From Clostridia bacterium (lineage in GTDB: Bacteria > Bacillota > Clostridia > Christensenellales > Aristaeellaceae), in NCBI GenBank assembly GCA_017431365.1, contig JAFRLF010000050.1, forward strand, positions 1 to 37,601: a DNA stretch of 37,601 bases, read 5' to 3'. This document shows positions 1-6,328 of the stretch, piece after piece. Below the pieces are notes generated by a model that saw only the letters and a list, made by a program, of their open reading frames with translations, was not told where the DNA came from and did no database searches. The position numbers were made by a program, and so were the translations under genes. Within the stretch, counting starts at the first letter, position 1. Each line of letters begins with the position of its first letter.

Positions 1-76
1 CAACCTTCAGCTCATCAAAGCGGGAGAACCGCTGGCAACGCGGTCTGACGCACAACATGATTTCGGGGAGGAATGA
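1..76 (+). CDS. 3' end of the DUF2815-type gene (duplicate of 37461-37536)
   Basis: The frame ends with TGA at 74-76 and reads the last 24 codons of the gene that is complete at 36988-37536. It is present only because of the overlap between the contig ends and is not a separate gene. Confidence 0.9.
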   Translation, partial: NLQLIKAGEPLATRSDAQHDFGEE

Positions 77-141
77 CAATGCGGATTGAGAAACTGACGG
101 TCAACGGACGGCGGTATGTCAGCCTCTGCGACCTCGACCAC
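1..141. repeat. Direct terminal repeat, left copy (circular contig overlap)
   Basis: These 141 bases are identical to 37461-37601. The repeat starts inside one gene and ends inside another, with reading frames continuing unbroken across the join, as expected for a circular or circularly permuted genome. A length of 141 equals a commonly used maximum assembly k-mer, so this is more likely an assembly overlap than a biological terminal repeat. The unique genome is 37,460 bp. Confidence 0.95.
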
Positions 142-951
142 ATGAGGCACGGCCTGGTCAAGGACATTTATGACCGCTACGAGAAGGGCGAGGACGGGCA
201 CATCCACATGACGCCGGAGGATATTGGCGCGGTGGGCGCGTACAGTCATCTCATGGTCGAGCTGCTGGGAACCGAGCTGCGCGAGGCGCGTGAGGCCAGC
301 AAGACCGCCGACGAGCTGCGCCGGAATTACGACGAGGTGTACGAGCGCATCCGCTCGGAGTGGCGCAACAGCAGCTACGTGATCGAGGGCGAGGACGAAA
401 ACGGCAAGTTCTGGTTCCGGAAATACTGCCCTTATGTCCCGAAAGACGATAAGGACGTGAAGACCGACGACGAACACGACGACACGCCGGTGTTCTCCAC
501 TCTGAAGCGCGACGCGATGTGGTGGCATGACTGCTACGACGCGGAATGCGCCTGCCGGGAACTGAAGGCGCGGACGGGGATCGAGAGCCTGAAGGTAGTT
601 CCCGCGTGGCGCGTGTTTACCGACGGCAAGGCTGAGGAACGGCTGCTCAAGGCGATATTCGGCGAGGACAAAAAGCCCGTACCGTCAGATCGCTGGTGTA
701 TCTTCCTTGAGCCGGAGTACGACGGTGAGGGGATGCGCTTCAGCGGCTGGCTGACGTATCACGAGATGCTGCCAAAAGCCACGCGCGCCCAGTGCGAGCG
801 GCTCGGAATGAAGATCGGGGACGAAAAGCCGATGTTCACACCTGACGGTCAGGTGTGGACGTTCGGGAGCCGCGAAGAGGCCGAGAAAGAGAAGGCGAAG
901 ATAGCGGAAAACGAGCCTGACCTCGCTGGGCGGCTGGGCGTTATGGTGTAA
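79..951 (+). CDS. Hypothetical early protein, 290 aa
   Basis: I do not recognise a family. The protein is acidic and rich in Glu, Asp and Lys. A long charged helical stretch (about residues 65-100) is followed by an Asp-rich loop, and the C-terminal third contains several Trp and Phe residues. ATG at 79 is preferred to the ATG at 73 because the GGGGAGG ribosome site at 65-71 is well spaced only for the later one; position 73 would overlap the stop of the DUF2815-type gene. It lies directly after that gene on the circle, so it belongs to the long early operon. No membrane segment, signal peptide or catalytic motif is visible. The function is unknown. Confidence 0.8.
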   Translation: MRIEKLTVNGRRYVSLCDLDHMRHGLVKDIYDRYEKGEDGHIHMTPEDIGAVGAYSHLMVELLGTELREAREASKTADELRRNYDEVYERIRSEWRNSSYVIEGEDENGKFWFRKYCPYVPKDDKDVKTDDEHDDTPVFSTLKRDAMWWHDCYDAECACRELKARTGIESLKVVPAWRVFTDGKAEERLLKAIFGEDKKPVPSDRWCIFLEPEYDGEGMRFSGWLTYHEMLPKATRAQCERLGMKIGDEKPMFTPDGQVWTFGSREEAEKEKAKIAENEPDLAGRLGVMV

Positions 952-1016
952 GAAGAAGCGCCGGAAGACGACGGCAGCGGCGTCGGTCAGGCGTTCAACC
1001 CGGATTGATAACGACG

Positions 1017-1052
1017 CCCGGATTAAGCGCGTCCGGTGAGGCGGCATCCGGG
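1017..1052 (+). other. Hairpin in the 115-nt gap before a small ORF
   Basis: CCCGGAT at 1017-1023 pairs with ATCCGGG at 1046-1052 around a 22-nt loop. A second CCCGGAT at 999-1005 could pair with the same right arm instead. There is no T-tract, so it is not a typical terminator. The GGGAGGGAGG ribosome site of the next ORF follows immediately and partly overlaps the right arm, so the fold could affect translation. Confidence 0.35.
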
Positions 1053-1066
1053 GAGGGAGGACGGAC

Positions 1067-1222
1067 ATGACGATCAACGAGGCGATCAAAGCATTGCGGG
1101 ACTACTACAGCGCGGCGGTCAGTATGCCGTACATCCACAGCCCGGTCGCGTGGGCGCTGTACCAGACATGGAAGGCCGCGGACGTTGAGGCGGAGAAGGC
1201 GGGGGAATATGACAAGGACTGA
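1067..1222 (+). CDS. Small hypothetical protein, 51 aa
   Basis: A short frame starting with ATG at 1067, preceded by a strong GGGAGGGAGG ribosome site. It ends at 1222, overlapping by 14 bases the next gene, which starts at 1209. The predicted product is a soluble, mostly helical peptide with several Tyr and Trp residues in the middle and a charged tail. No family is recognised. Support comes from the strong ribosome site and the tight overlap typical of phage early operons; the short length keeps confidence moderate. Confidence 0.6.
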   Translation: MTINEAIKALRDYYSAAVSMPYIHSPVAWALYQTWKAADVEAEKAGEYDKD

Positions 1223-1628
1223 GGGCGAGATCATGAAGGCGCTGCATATGCACTCTATCAGGCAGACGGGAGTATGTGCGAGCTGCGCGTATCAACACGA
1301 GGACGATTGCTCTGCCAGGATGGCCGCTGACGCGCGGGAGCTGCTCAAGGCTCAGCGTCACGCGGGCGGGGACGATACCATCATCCGGTTGGTCATGGCC
1401 GCGCTGGACAAGGGCGGGCAGCATATCATGGTCAGCGAGTACGGCAACGTGTCGATCATGCCGGAGACGCAGACAGCGCGGCTCGTGCCGGAGGAGGACA
1501 GGGACAACCACTGGCGCTGTTCCCAGTGCGGAGCTGTGTTCGGCATGGCGAGTCTGTCGTACAAGTACTGCCCAGAGTGCGGCGCGAGGATGGACGGTGA
1601 AGACGATGGCACGCTATCTGAGCATTAA
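1209..1628 (+). CDS. Zinc-ribbon small phage protein, 139 aa
   Basis: The C-terminal part has a clear four-cysteine zinc ribbon, with CSQCG at about residues 103-107 and CPECG at about 123-127. Two more cysteines in a CxxC pattern lie near residues 23-26, followed by another Cys. The middle section (DTIIRLVMAALDKGG) looks like a helix. Proteins of this kind are common in Firmicutes phage early regions and have no established role. ATG at 1209 follows a G-rich site and overlaps the end of the previous ORF; an upstream in-frame start at 1185 would add an Arg-rich stretch and lacks a good ribosome site. Zinc binding is inferred from the cysteines. Confidence 0.75.
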   Translation: MTRTEGEIMKALHMHSIRQTGVCASCAYQHEDDCSARMAADARELLKAQRHAGGDDTIIRLVMAALDKGGQHIMVSEYGNVSIMPETQTARLVPEEDRDNHWRCSQCGAVFGMASLSYKYCPECGARMDGEDDGTLSEH

Positions 1629-1761
1629 GCTGGACGTTTTCATGTCCATGCTCCCCGGCGAGACGAAAGAGCAGGCCGAGGACAGGCTGGTGGATCTGAT
1701 TAACGACGACGGGGACGCGCTGGTGCTGGGAGGCGGCCAGCTCGGTTGTGGAGGAGGTTGA
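1606..1761 (+). CDS. Small hypothetical protein, 51 aa
   Basis: The frame begins at ATG 1606 inside the end of the zinc-ribbon gene (23-base overlap). The site GGTGAAG precedes it. The product starts with a short beta-like stretch (MARYLSIKLDVFMSM), continues with an acidic helix (ETKEQAEDRLVDLINDD) and ends in a Gly-rich tail. No family is recognised. Acidic helices of this type occur in small phage-encoded inhibitors, but nothing here identifies a target. Confidence 0.55.
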   Translation: MARYLSIKLDVFMSMLPGETKEQAEDRLVDLINDDGDALVLGGGQLGCGGG

Positions 1762-1766
1762 GGACG

Positions 1767-1967
1767 ATGCCTGACGTGGATAAGACGATTAGCCATCTCA
1801 AGGTGCTGCATACATGGGCGGCGTGTGACATGGTTACTATGTTCGACGCGCCGGACATCGCCCAGTGCACGATGGACGCGATCACGGTCATCGAGGCGCA
1901 GCGGGAGACGCTGGACAAGATCGATCAGTATGTACGCGAGCTTGACAGGGCGGTGAACGGGGCATGA
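1767..1967 (+). CDS. Small hypothetical protein, 66 aa
   Basis: ATG at 1767 follows GGAGGTTGAGG with good spacing. The product appears almost entirely alpha-helical and acidic, with two cysteines (residues about 18 and 31). It overlaps the next gene by the ATGA arrangement (start 1964, stop 1965-1967), which supports both as real, translationally coupled genes. There is no known family and no membrane segment. Confidence 0.65.
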   Translation: MPDVDKTISHLKVLHTWAACDMVTMFDAPDIAQCTMDAITVIEAQRETLDKIDQYVRELDRAVNGA

Positions 1968-2152
1968 TCCCGCCATGCTACAAGTGCGAGGAGCGCCACA
2001 TAGGCTGCCATGCGACGTGTAATGGGTATCTGGAGTTCTGCGAGGCGCGGGGCAAAGCGTTGGAACGGCAGCAGGCCGACCGGGAAGCGCGGGATATAAG
2101 CTTTGAAAGCGTGATGCGTTGGAAAAAAATACGAAAGAGGGAAAAGAAGTGA
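1964..2152 (+). CDS. Small cysteine-rich protein, 62 aa
   Basis: The N-terminal half carries cysteines in a CYKC..CHATC..C pattern (residues 5, 8, 15, 19, 27 approximately), suggesting one small zinc-binding knuckle. The C-terminal half is a basic, Arg/Lys-rich helix. Similar 60-residue Cys-rich proteins are frequent in early operons of Clostridia phages, with no known function. Both ends overlap neighbouring genes by a few bases. Confidence 0.7.
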   Translation: MIPPCYKCEERHIGCHATCNGYLEFCEARGKALERQQADREARDISFESVMRWKKIRKREKK

Positions 2153-2445
2153 GCACGAAAGAAGACCAGCGGGAAGCGTACTACTGGCTCAAGGCGCGGG
2201 GGCTGTGCACGATGTGCCGGTGCGCGAAGGCGGAGCCAGGGAAGACGAAATGCGCGGCGTGCAGGGTGAAGTACAACGCATGGCAGATCACGCGGCGCGA
2301 AAGGCTCAAGGCGAAAGGGCTATGCGACAGGTGCGGACGTGAAATACCGGAGCCGGGGCGGGCGATATGCCAGAAATGCAGCGCTGTAGCGGCTGAGAGT
2401 ATGAGACGGCGCAGGGCGATGAAAGAGACGGAGGTCAGGACATGA
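2149..2445 (+). CDS. Double zinc-knuckle basic protein, 98 aa
   Basis: Two homologous half-repeats are visible. GLCTMCRCAKAEPGKTKC-x2-C (about residues 18-38) and GLCDRCGREIPEPGRAIC-x2-C (about 56-76) each give four cysteines able to bind one zinc. Between and after them the chain is strongly basic, so nucleic-acid binding is a reasonable inference. The start is taken as GTG at 2149, which overlaps the previous stop (GTGA) and is preceded by GAGGG at about 2137-2141. An ATG at 2119 lies inside the previous gene and would give a Lys-rich extension without a good ribosome site. No named family is claimed. Confidence 0.7.
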   Translation: MSTKEDQREAYYWLKARGLCTMCRCAKAEPGKTKCAACRVKYNAWQITRRERLKAKGLCDRCGREIPEPGRAICQKCSAVAAESMRRRRAMKETEVRT

Positions 2446-3101
2446 GCAGACGCGACGACATAGAGCGAGACCTTGCGGCGGGGATGAGTTACGCCGAGGT
2501 GGCTGAGCGGTACAACACCGACAAGCGGACGATCAGGGTGTATGACATGGTACGGACGCGCTCGCTGCCGCATTACGAGCCGGAGGAGCTTGAGCAGCCG
2601 CCAGCGGACAAGACGATACCGGAGCTGTACGCGATGGGCTACACGCTCATGGACATCGCGGCGGCGAAGGGCGTCAGCGACAGGGACGTCAGCTTTGAAC
2701 TGCGGATGGCGGGCATTATACCACGTCACAGTCCGGGCATCCGCCTGCCGGATGAGGCGGAGCTCAAAGAGATCGAGGCCGAGTTTGCGCGCGGGGACAG
2801 CGCGAAAAGCATCAGCCAGCGACACGGCGTAGCAGAGTATAACGTGTTTCGGTTCATGCGGCACCGGGGCGTGACACGGGGCGTCGGCGGGCCGAGGACG
2901 CGGGCGCAGATCACGCCGGAGGCATGGGACAGGGCCGCAGAGGAATACCTGAACGGCGCGTCGATACACGCGCTGTCGCTGAAGTACAGGGTGGGCGCGG
3001 AGAGGGTCAAGAACGCGCTGGTGGAACGCGGGGTGCATATCCTGACGCAGAAGGAGGCGTCGGCGAGATCACTGACGGCGTACAACAAGACGCAACGGTA
3101 G
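2442..3101 (+). CDS. Protein with four successive helix-turn-helix units, 219 aa
   Basis: Four resolvase/sigma-like helix-turn-helix segments can be read in series, at about residues 5-40, 62-92, 107-144 and 160-195. Each has an acidic first helix, a Gly or Ala turn such as GMSYAEVAERYN or GDSAKSISQRHG, and a basic recognition helix. The spacing is regular, about 50 residues. No catalytic domain is present, so this is probably a DNA-binding regulator that contacts several half-sites or wraps DNA. It starts by ATGA overlap with the previous gene and sits about 1.0 kb upstream of the DUF1492 late-regulator-like gene. The family is not firmly known to me. Confidence 0.75.
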   Translation: MSRRDDIERDLAAGMSYAEVAERYNTDKRTIRVYDMVRTRSLPHYEPEELEQPPADKTIPELYAMGYTLMDIAAAKGVSDRDVSFELRMAGIIPRHSPGIRLPDEAELKEIEAEFARGDSAKSISQRHGVAEYNVFRFMRHRGVTRGVGGPRTRAQITPEAWDRAAEEYLNGASIHALSLKYRVGAERVKNALVERGVHILTQKEASARSLTAYNKTQR

Positions 3102-3117
3102 AAGGGGGCGGGCGGCA

Positions 3118-3348
3118 ATGAGGCCGAAAACCAAGCCGTGTCAGATGGATAAGGTGCTGCGGCATCTTCGGGATTTCGGAACGATCACGCCCATGGACGC
3201 GATGCGCGATTACTCGATCATGAGACTGGGCGCGAGGGTCTGGGATTTGAAGCGGCGCGGGTACAACGTCACGTCGCGGATTGTACAGGGCGAGAACAAG
3301 TACGGGGAGCCGACGCACTGGGCGGAATACACACTTCAGGAGGAATAA
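3118..3348 (+). CDS. HTH_39-type helix-turn-helix protein, 76 aa
   Basis: The sequence fits the small phage helix-turn-helix family (Pfam HTH_39 style). Helix QMDKVLRHLRDFG is followed by the turn TITPMDAMRDYSIM, recognition helix RLGARVWDLKRRG, and a C-terminal beta wing ending in WAEYTL. These proteins are common in tailed-phage early regions and are presumed DNA-binding regulators. The start ATG at 3118 follows a GGGGCGGGCGG-rich leader. The gene is co-oriented with its neighbours and 16 bases after the four-HTH gene. Confidence 0.85.
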   Translation: MRPKTKPCQMDKVLRHLRDFGTITPMDAMRDYSIMRLGARVWDLKRRGYNVTSRIVQGENKYGEPTHWAEYTLQEE

Positions 3349-3349
3349 C

Positions 3350-3700
3350 ATGGCTTACGTCAAGTGTCGATATGTGGTAATGCAGTGCGCGAACAATTGG
3401 TGCCCATGGCCAGAGGAAACGACCGTTGACAGGCTACACAAATACGAGTGCGAGGGCGCGGACGAAGAGGGCGAACTTGTGACGTGCCGGTTCGCGGAGC
3501 CTGAAGAACGGTATCTTGAAGGCGAGTATAAGCGCGTGACGTGGGACGGAACGCTGAAGGTGGGCGGCAAGACGATTTCTGAGACGCGCAAAAAGACGTA
3601 TTACGGCGATGAGGCTGAGGAAGGCATACACTACCTTGAGATTGACGGACATGTGTACGTGACGGACGAAGACGACGAAGAAACGGAGGCGAGCGAATGA
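3350..3700 (+). CDS. Hypothetical acidic protein, 116 aa
   Basis: ATG at 3350 follows AGGAGGAATAAC, an ideal ribosome site. The N-terminal part has four cysteines (MQCANNWC, then C at about residues 34 and 45) that could bind a metal. The rest is predicted beta-rich and ends in a very acidic tail of Asp and Glu. It overlaps the dUTPase gene by four bases (ATGA). No family is recognised. Confidence 0.7.
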   Translation: MAYVKCRYVVMQCANNWCPWPEETTVDRLHKYECEGADEEGELVTCRFAEPEERYLEGEYKRVTWDGTLKVGGKTISETRKKTYYGDEAEEGIHYLEIDGHVYVTDEDDEETEASE

Positions 3701-4110
3701 GGATTATGCTGGACGACGGGGCGTTCGCGCCGGTCAGGGCGCACAAAGAGGACGCGGGGCTAGACATCCGCGCGAAGTGCGGCGCGGTGGTGCGGGCCGG
3801 ACAGTCCATGACGTTCTACACGGGCGTTCACGTCGAGTTGCCGCCGGGGACGGCGGGGCTGCTGGTGAGCAAGAGCGGATTGAACGTCAGACACGATATA
3901 ACCAGCACGGGCTTGATCGATCCGGGGTATACCGGGGAAATCGTGATTAAGCTGTTCAACCACGGATTTGAGGATTATCAGGTTCACGCCGGGGATAAGA
4001 TCAGTCAGTTGGTGGTGTTCCCGATATGGCATGATCCGGTCATTAAGATCGTGGACGAGCTGCTGGAGACGGGGCGCGGGGACAATGGTTTCGGGAGCTC
4101 CGGGCGGTGA
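3697..4110 (+). CDS. dut: dUTP diphosphatase (trimeric dUTPase)
   Basis: Hydrolyses dUTP to dUMP and pyrophosphate, keeping uracil out of phage DNA and feeding dTMP synthesis. All five trimeric dUTPase motifs are present in order: I AGLDIRAK at residues 20-27, II SKSGLN at 58-63, III TGLIDPGYTGEI at 71-82 with the catalytic Asp75, IV GDKISQLVV at 99-107, and V GRGDNGFGSSGR at 126-137, the flexible tail closing over the base. Motif II has Lys where Arg is usual. Length (137 aa) is normal. It overlaps the previous gene by four bases and precedes the late-regulator-like gene. Confidence 0.95.
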   Translation: MRIMLDDGAFAPVRAHKEDAGLDIRAKCGAVVRAGQSMTFYTGVHVELPPGTAGLLVSKSGLNVRHDITSTGLIDPGYTGEIVIKLFNHGFEDYQVHAGDKISQLVVFPIWHDPVIKIVDELLETGRGDNGFGSSGR

Positions 4111-4115
4111 TGAGC

Positions 4116-4526
4116 ATGACGGCGAAAGAATATCTGAGCCAGGCATACCGCCTCGACCAGCGCATAGAACGAAAGATCGAAGACCGCGACCGGATGCGGG
4201 CGAAGCTGCAGAAGGCCACGGCGCAGATAACCGGCATGCCGCGCGGCGGGTCAGGGGTCGACTGGACGGAGCTTTCTGTCAGGGCGATGGAATACGACGC
4301 GAAGATCGCCAGAGAGATGAGCGAGCTGTACAGGCTGAAGACGGAGATCGAGGGCGTGATAGCGGCGGTAGAGGATCAGCGGTATCAAAGGCTGCTCACG
4401 CTGCGCTATATCGACGGCAAGCGCTGGGAGAACATCGCGGTTGAGATGAGCTATTCATGGCGGCGGGTGATGCAGATGCACCACGAAGCGCTGCGCGCCG
4501 TCATTGTTCCGGAAAGTTTGCATTGA
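4116..4526 (+). CDS. DUF1492-type phage regulator (sigma-region-4-like)
   Basis: The product closely follows the DUF1492 pattern. It starts MTAKEYLSQAYRLDQRIE, has a middle segment with ITGMPRGG, a long helix, and then LRYIDGKRWENIAVEMSYS, which resembles a sigma-70 region 4 helix-turn-helix. In Firmicutes phages such proteins, like ArpU and RinA, sit at the end of the early region just before terminase and are thought to switch on late transcription; that role here is inference. ATG at 4116 matches the family N-terminus and is preceded by GGTGA. GTG 4107 and ATG 4110 are in frame and overlap the dut stop. A promoter-like site and terminator follow directly. Confidence 0.85.
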   Translation: MTAKEYLSQAYRLDQRIERKIEDRDRMRAKLQKATAQITGMPRGGSGVDWTELSVRAMEYDAKIAREMSELYRLKTEIEGVIAAVEDQRYQRLLTLRYIDGKRWENIAVEMSYSWRRVMQMHHEALRAVIVPESLH

Positions 4527-4552
4527 ATTTCATGTGGCGCATATGATAATAT
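4518..4552 (+). promoter_or_regulatory. Candidate late promoter overlapping the end of the DUF1492-type gene
   Basis: Two overlapping sigma-A-like readings exist: TTGCAT (4518-4523) with TATGAT (4542-4547), and TTGAAT (4523-4528) with TAATAT (4547-4552), each with an 18-nt spacer. The short AT-rich patch is unusual against the GC-rich surroundings. Transcription would start near 4559, immediately before the terminator at 4565-4592. It may be the late operon promoter; no experimental support can be read from sequence. Confidence 0.5.
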
Positions 4553-4564
4553 TACCATGCACAC

Positions 4565-4592
4565 AGAGCGACCGACAGGGCCGCTCTTTTTT
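4565..4592 (+). terminator. Rho-independent terminator before the late region
   Basis: AGAGCG (4565-4570) pairs with CGCTCT (4582-4587), with an inner CC/GG pairing across the loop, and is followed by a T run to 4592. It lies between the DUF1492-type gene and the ParB-like gene, so it ends the early operon or acts as an attenuator for transcripts starting at about 4559. Confidence 0.8.
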
Positions 4593-4657
4593 CGTGGGTG
4601 GGTTGATGCCCTATCAAATTCGCGTATGGCGGGAGCGCGGGGCATCATGGAGGATTT

Positions 4658-5164
4658 ATGCGAGACCAAATGAAGATCGAATATCTGCCGGTTGACAGCC
4701 TGACGCCATACGAGCGCAACGCGAAGAAACACCCGGACGAACAGGTTGAGCACATCGCCAACAGTATCAGGGAGTTCGGCTTCAGGCAGCCGCTGGTGGT
4801 TGACGCGGATAACGTGGTGGTCATCGGCCACGGGCGGCTGATGGCCGCAAAGAAACTGGGGCTGGTAACTGTGCCTGTAGTCAGGGCGGACGATCTGAGC
4901 GAGGCGAAGATAAAGGCGCTCAGGCTGGCGGACAACAAGACGAATGAGAGCGAGTGGGATTTTGGAAATCTGAATTTCGACCTGAACGATCTAAACATTG
5001 ACTTTGACATGAGCGATTTCGGTTTCGATATCGCAGGGGGGGCAACTGAAGAAACATCCGTAACCATAGCAGGGCAAGGGGTCACAGAATATAGGGAGGA
5101 GGATTTCGGCGATGATAAATTCGAGTGCGAATGTCCGCGATGCGGATTCAAATTCAATCGCTGA
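4658..5164 (+). CDS. ParB-like N-terminal domain protein (methyltransferase partner)
   Basis: The first 100 residues match the ParB/Srx N-terminal fold: start of strand IEYLPVDSLTPYERNAKKHP, helix VEHIANSIREFGF, strand PLVVDADNVVVIGHGRLMAAKKLG with the GHGRL nucleotide-binding box at 57-61, then the ALRLADNKTNE helix. Phage proteins of this type are usually encoded beside or fused to DNA methyltransferases. Here a cytosine methyltransferase follows and overlaps by 53 bases. The C-terminus adds an acidic linker and an unusual short CECPRCGF cysteine pair. ATG 4658 has GGAGG four bases upstream; ATG 4673 is an alternative start. Its biochemical role (CTP or DNA binding, targeting) is not known from sequence. 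Confidence 0.85.
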   Translation: MRDQMKIEYLPVDSLTPYERNAKKHPDEQVEHIANSIREFGFRQPLVVDADNVVVIGHGRLMAAKKLGLVTVPVVRADDLSEAKIKALRLADNKTNESEWDFGNLNFDLNDLNIDFDMSDFGFDIAGGATEETSVTIAGQGVTEYREEDFGDDKFECECPRCGFKFNR

Positions 5165-6197
5165 ACATCGGTTCCCATGGAAATGGAATCTAACAGACCT
5201 AGCAAAAGTCAAGAGCAACGGACTGACAGTTTTCAGTTGTTTTTCGTGCGGCGGCGGTTCGTCGATGGGATACAAACTGGCCGGATATGACGTTATCGGG
5301 AACGTTGAGATTGACCCGCGTGTCATGAGGGTCTATCTGGCGAATAATCGTCCTACATATCCATATCTGATGGATGTGCGCGACTTCTTGAAAATACCGG
5401 ATGACGATTTGCCAGACGCACTATTCAATCTAGACATCCTCGACGGTTCGCCGCCCTGCTCGGTATTCAGCACAGCGGGAGAACGTGAAAAGGGCTGGAA
5501 TAAAGAAAAGGTATTCCGCGAAGGGCAGGCGTCGCAGAAACTCGACGACCTGTTTTTCTGGTTTATCCGCATCGCTGAAAAGCTGAAGCCGCGTGTCGTC
5601 ATAGCTGAGAATGTGTCAGGGCTTATCAAGGGAAACGCCAAGGGTTATGTGAATGAGATATTCAAGGCGTTTGATGCGGCCGGATATAAAGTGCAGCTGT
5701 TTCTTTTGAATGCGGCGTTTATGGGGGTACCCCAGAAGCGGGAGAGATGCTTTTTTGTGGCGCAGCGTAAAGATCAAGGCTTTCCCAAACTAGCACTAGA
5801 GTTTAATGAAAAGCCGATTTTATTTGGACAGGTTAGAAGCCAAATAGGAAAGCCATTCACAAAGGAAAGCAGCAAGTTCCAGTTTCTTCTTTCAAAACGG
5901 AGAAAAGGCGATAAGGACATGGCCATGATCTCAGAACGAGAGTTAGGCCATAGATCAGGCTTTAATATTAAGATTATAGACGATGACGATGTTGCAACAA
6001 CGACTATATCAGGTTCAAGCGTATTCCGATTCTATGATGGCCTTTATTATACAGACCACGATTTCGTCTCGGTACAGAGCTTTCCACAAGACTACAAGTT
6101 TGGCGAGGAGTCAGCGCATTATATCTGCGGCATGAGTGTTCCGCCTGTGATGATGGCCCAGGTTGCAACGGAGGTCTATGAGCAATGGCTGAAATGA
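5112..6197 (+). CDS. DNA (cytosine-5) methyltransferase
   Basis: Transfers a methyl group from S-adenosylmethionine to C5 of cytosine in a specific DNA sequence. Motif I lies at 39-51 (TVFSCFSCGGGSS), the catalytic Pro-Cys of motif IV at 115-116 (GSPPCSVFS), motif VI AENV at 165-168, motif VIII QKRERCFFV at 208-216, and motif X near the C-terminus (CGMSVPPVMMAQVA). All catalytic residues are present. The target recognition part (about residues 220-320) is short, suggesting a single specificity. There is no restriction endonuclease beside it, so it is likely an orphan enzyme protecting phage DNA or acting in regulation. Codon use is more AT-rich than in flanking genes, a sign of separate origin. 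Confidence 0.93.
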   Translation: MINSSANVRDADSNSIAEHRFPWKWNLTDLAKVKSNGLTVFSCFSCGGGSSMGYKLAGYDVIGNVEIDPRVMRVYLANNRPTYPYLMDVRDFLKIPDDDLPDALFNLDILDGSPPCSVFSTAGEREKGWNKEKVFREGQASQKLDDLFFWFIRIAEKLKPRVVIAENVSGLIKGNAKGYVNEIFKAFDAAGYKVQLFLLNAAFMGVPQKRERCFFVAQRKDQGFPKLALEFNEKPILFGQVRSQIGKPFTKESSKFQFLLSKRRKGDKDMAMISERELGHRSGFNIKIIDDDDVATTTISGSSVFRFYDGLYYTDHDFVSVQSFPQDYKFGEESAHYICGMSVPPVMMAQVATEVYEQWLK

Positions 6198-6322
6198 GCG
6201 CACGGGAACGGCACGTTGAACAACTGCATCAGGCGCGGGTCGAATGGATGAACGCAAAAGACAACACGCCGCGCAAGCGCGATCAGGAACTGCGGACATA
6301 CGACAAGCTCATGAAGGGATGA
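6185..6322 (+). CDS. Small hypothetical protein between methyltransferase and terminase, 45 aa
   Basis: ATG at 6185 lies inside the end of the methyltransferase gene (13-base overlap) and has GGAGG at about 6170-6174. The peptide is highly charged and helical (HVEQLHQARVEWMNAKD). Its stop TGA at 6320-6322 is in frame with, and only six bases before, the presumed ATT start of the small terminase gene, so ribosomes finishing here could reinitiate there. No family is recognised. Confidence 0.6.
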   Translation: MAEMSARERHVEQLHQARVEWMNAKDNTPRKRDQELRTYDKLMKG

Positions 6323-6328
6323 TTTACA

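Noticed and set aside
4606..4695. Short ORF of about 29 codons before the ParB-like gene
   Set aside because: No clear ribosome site, overlaps the ParB-like start region in another frame, and no recognisable composition.
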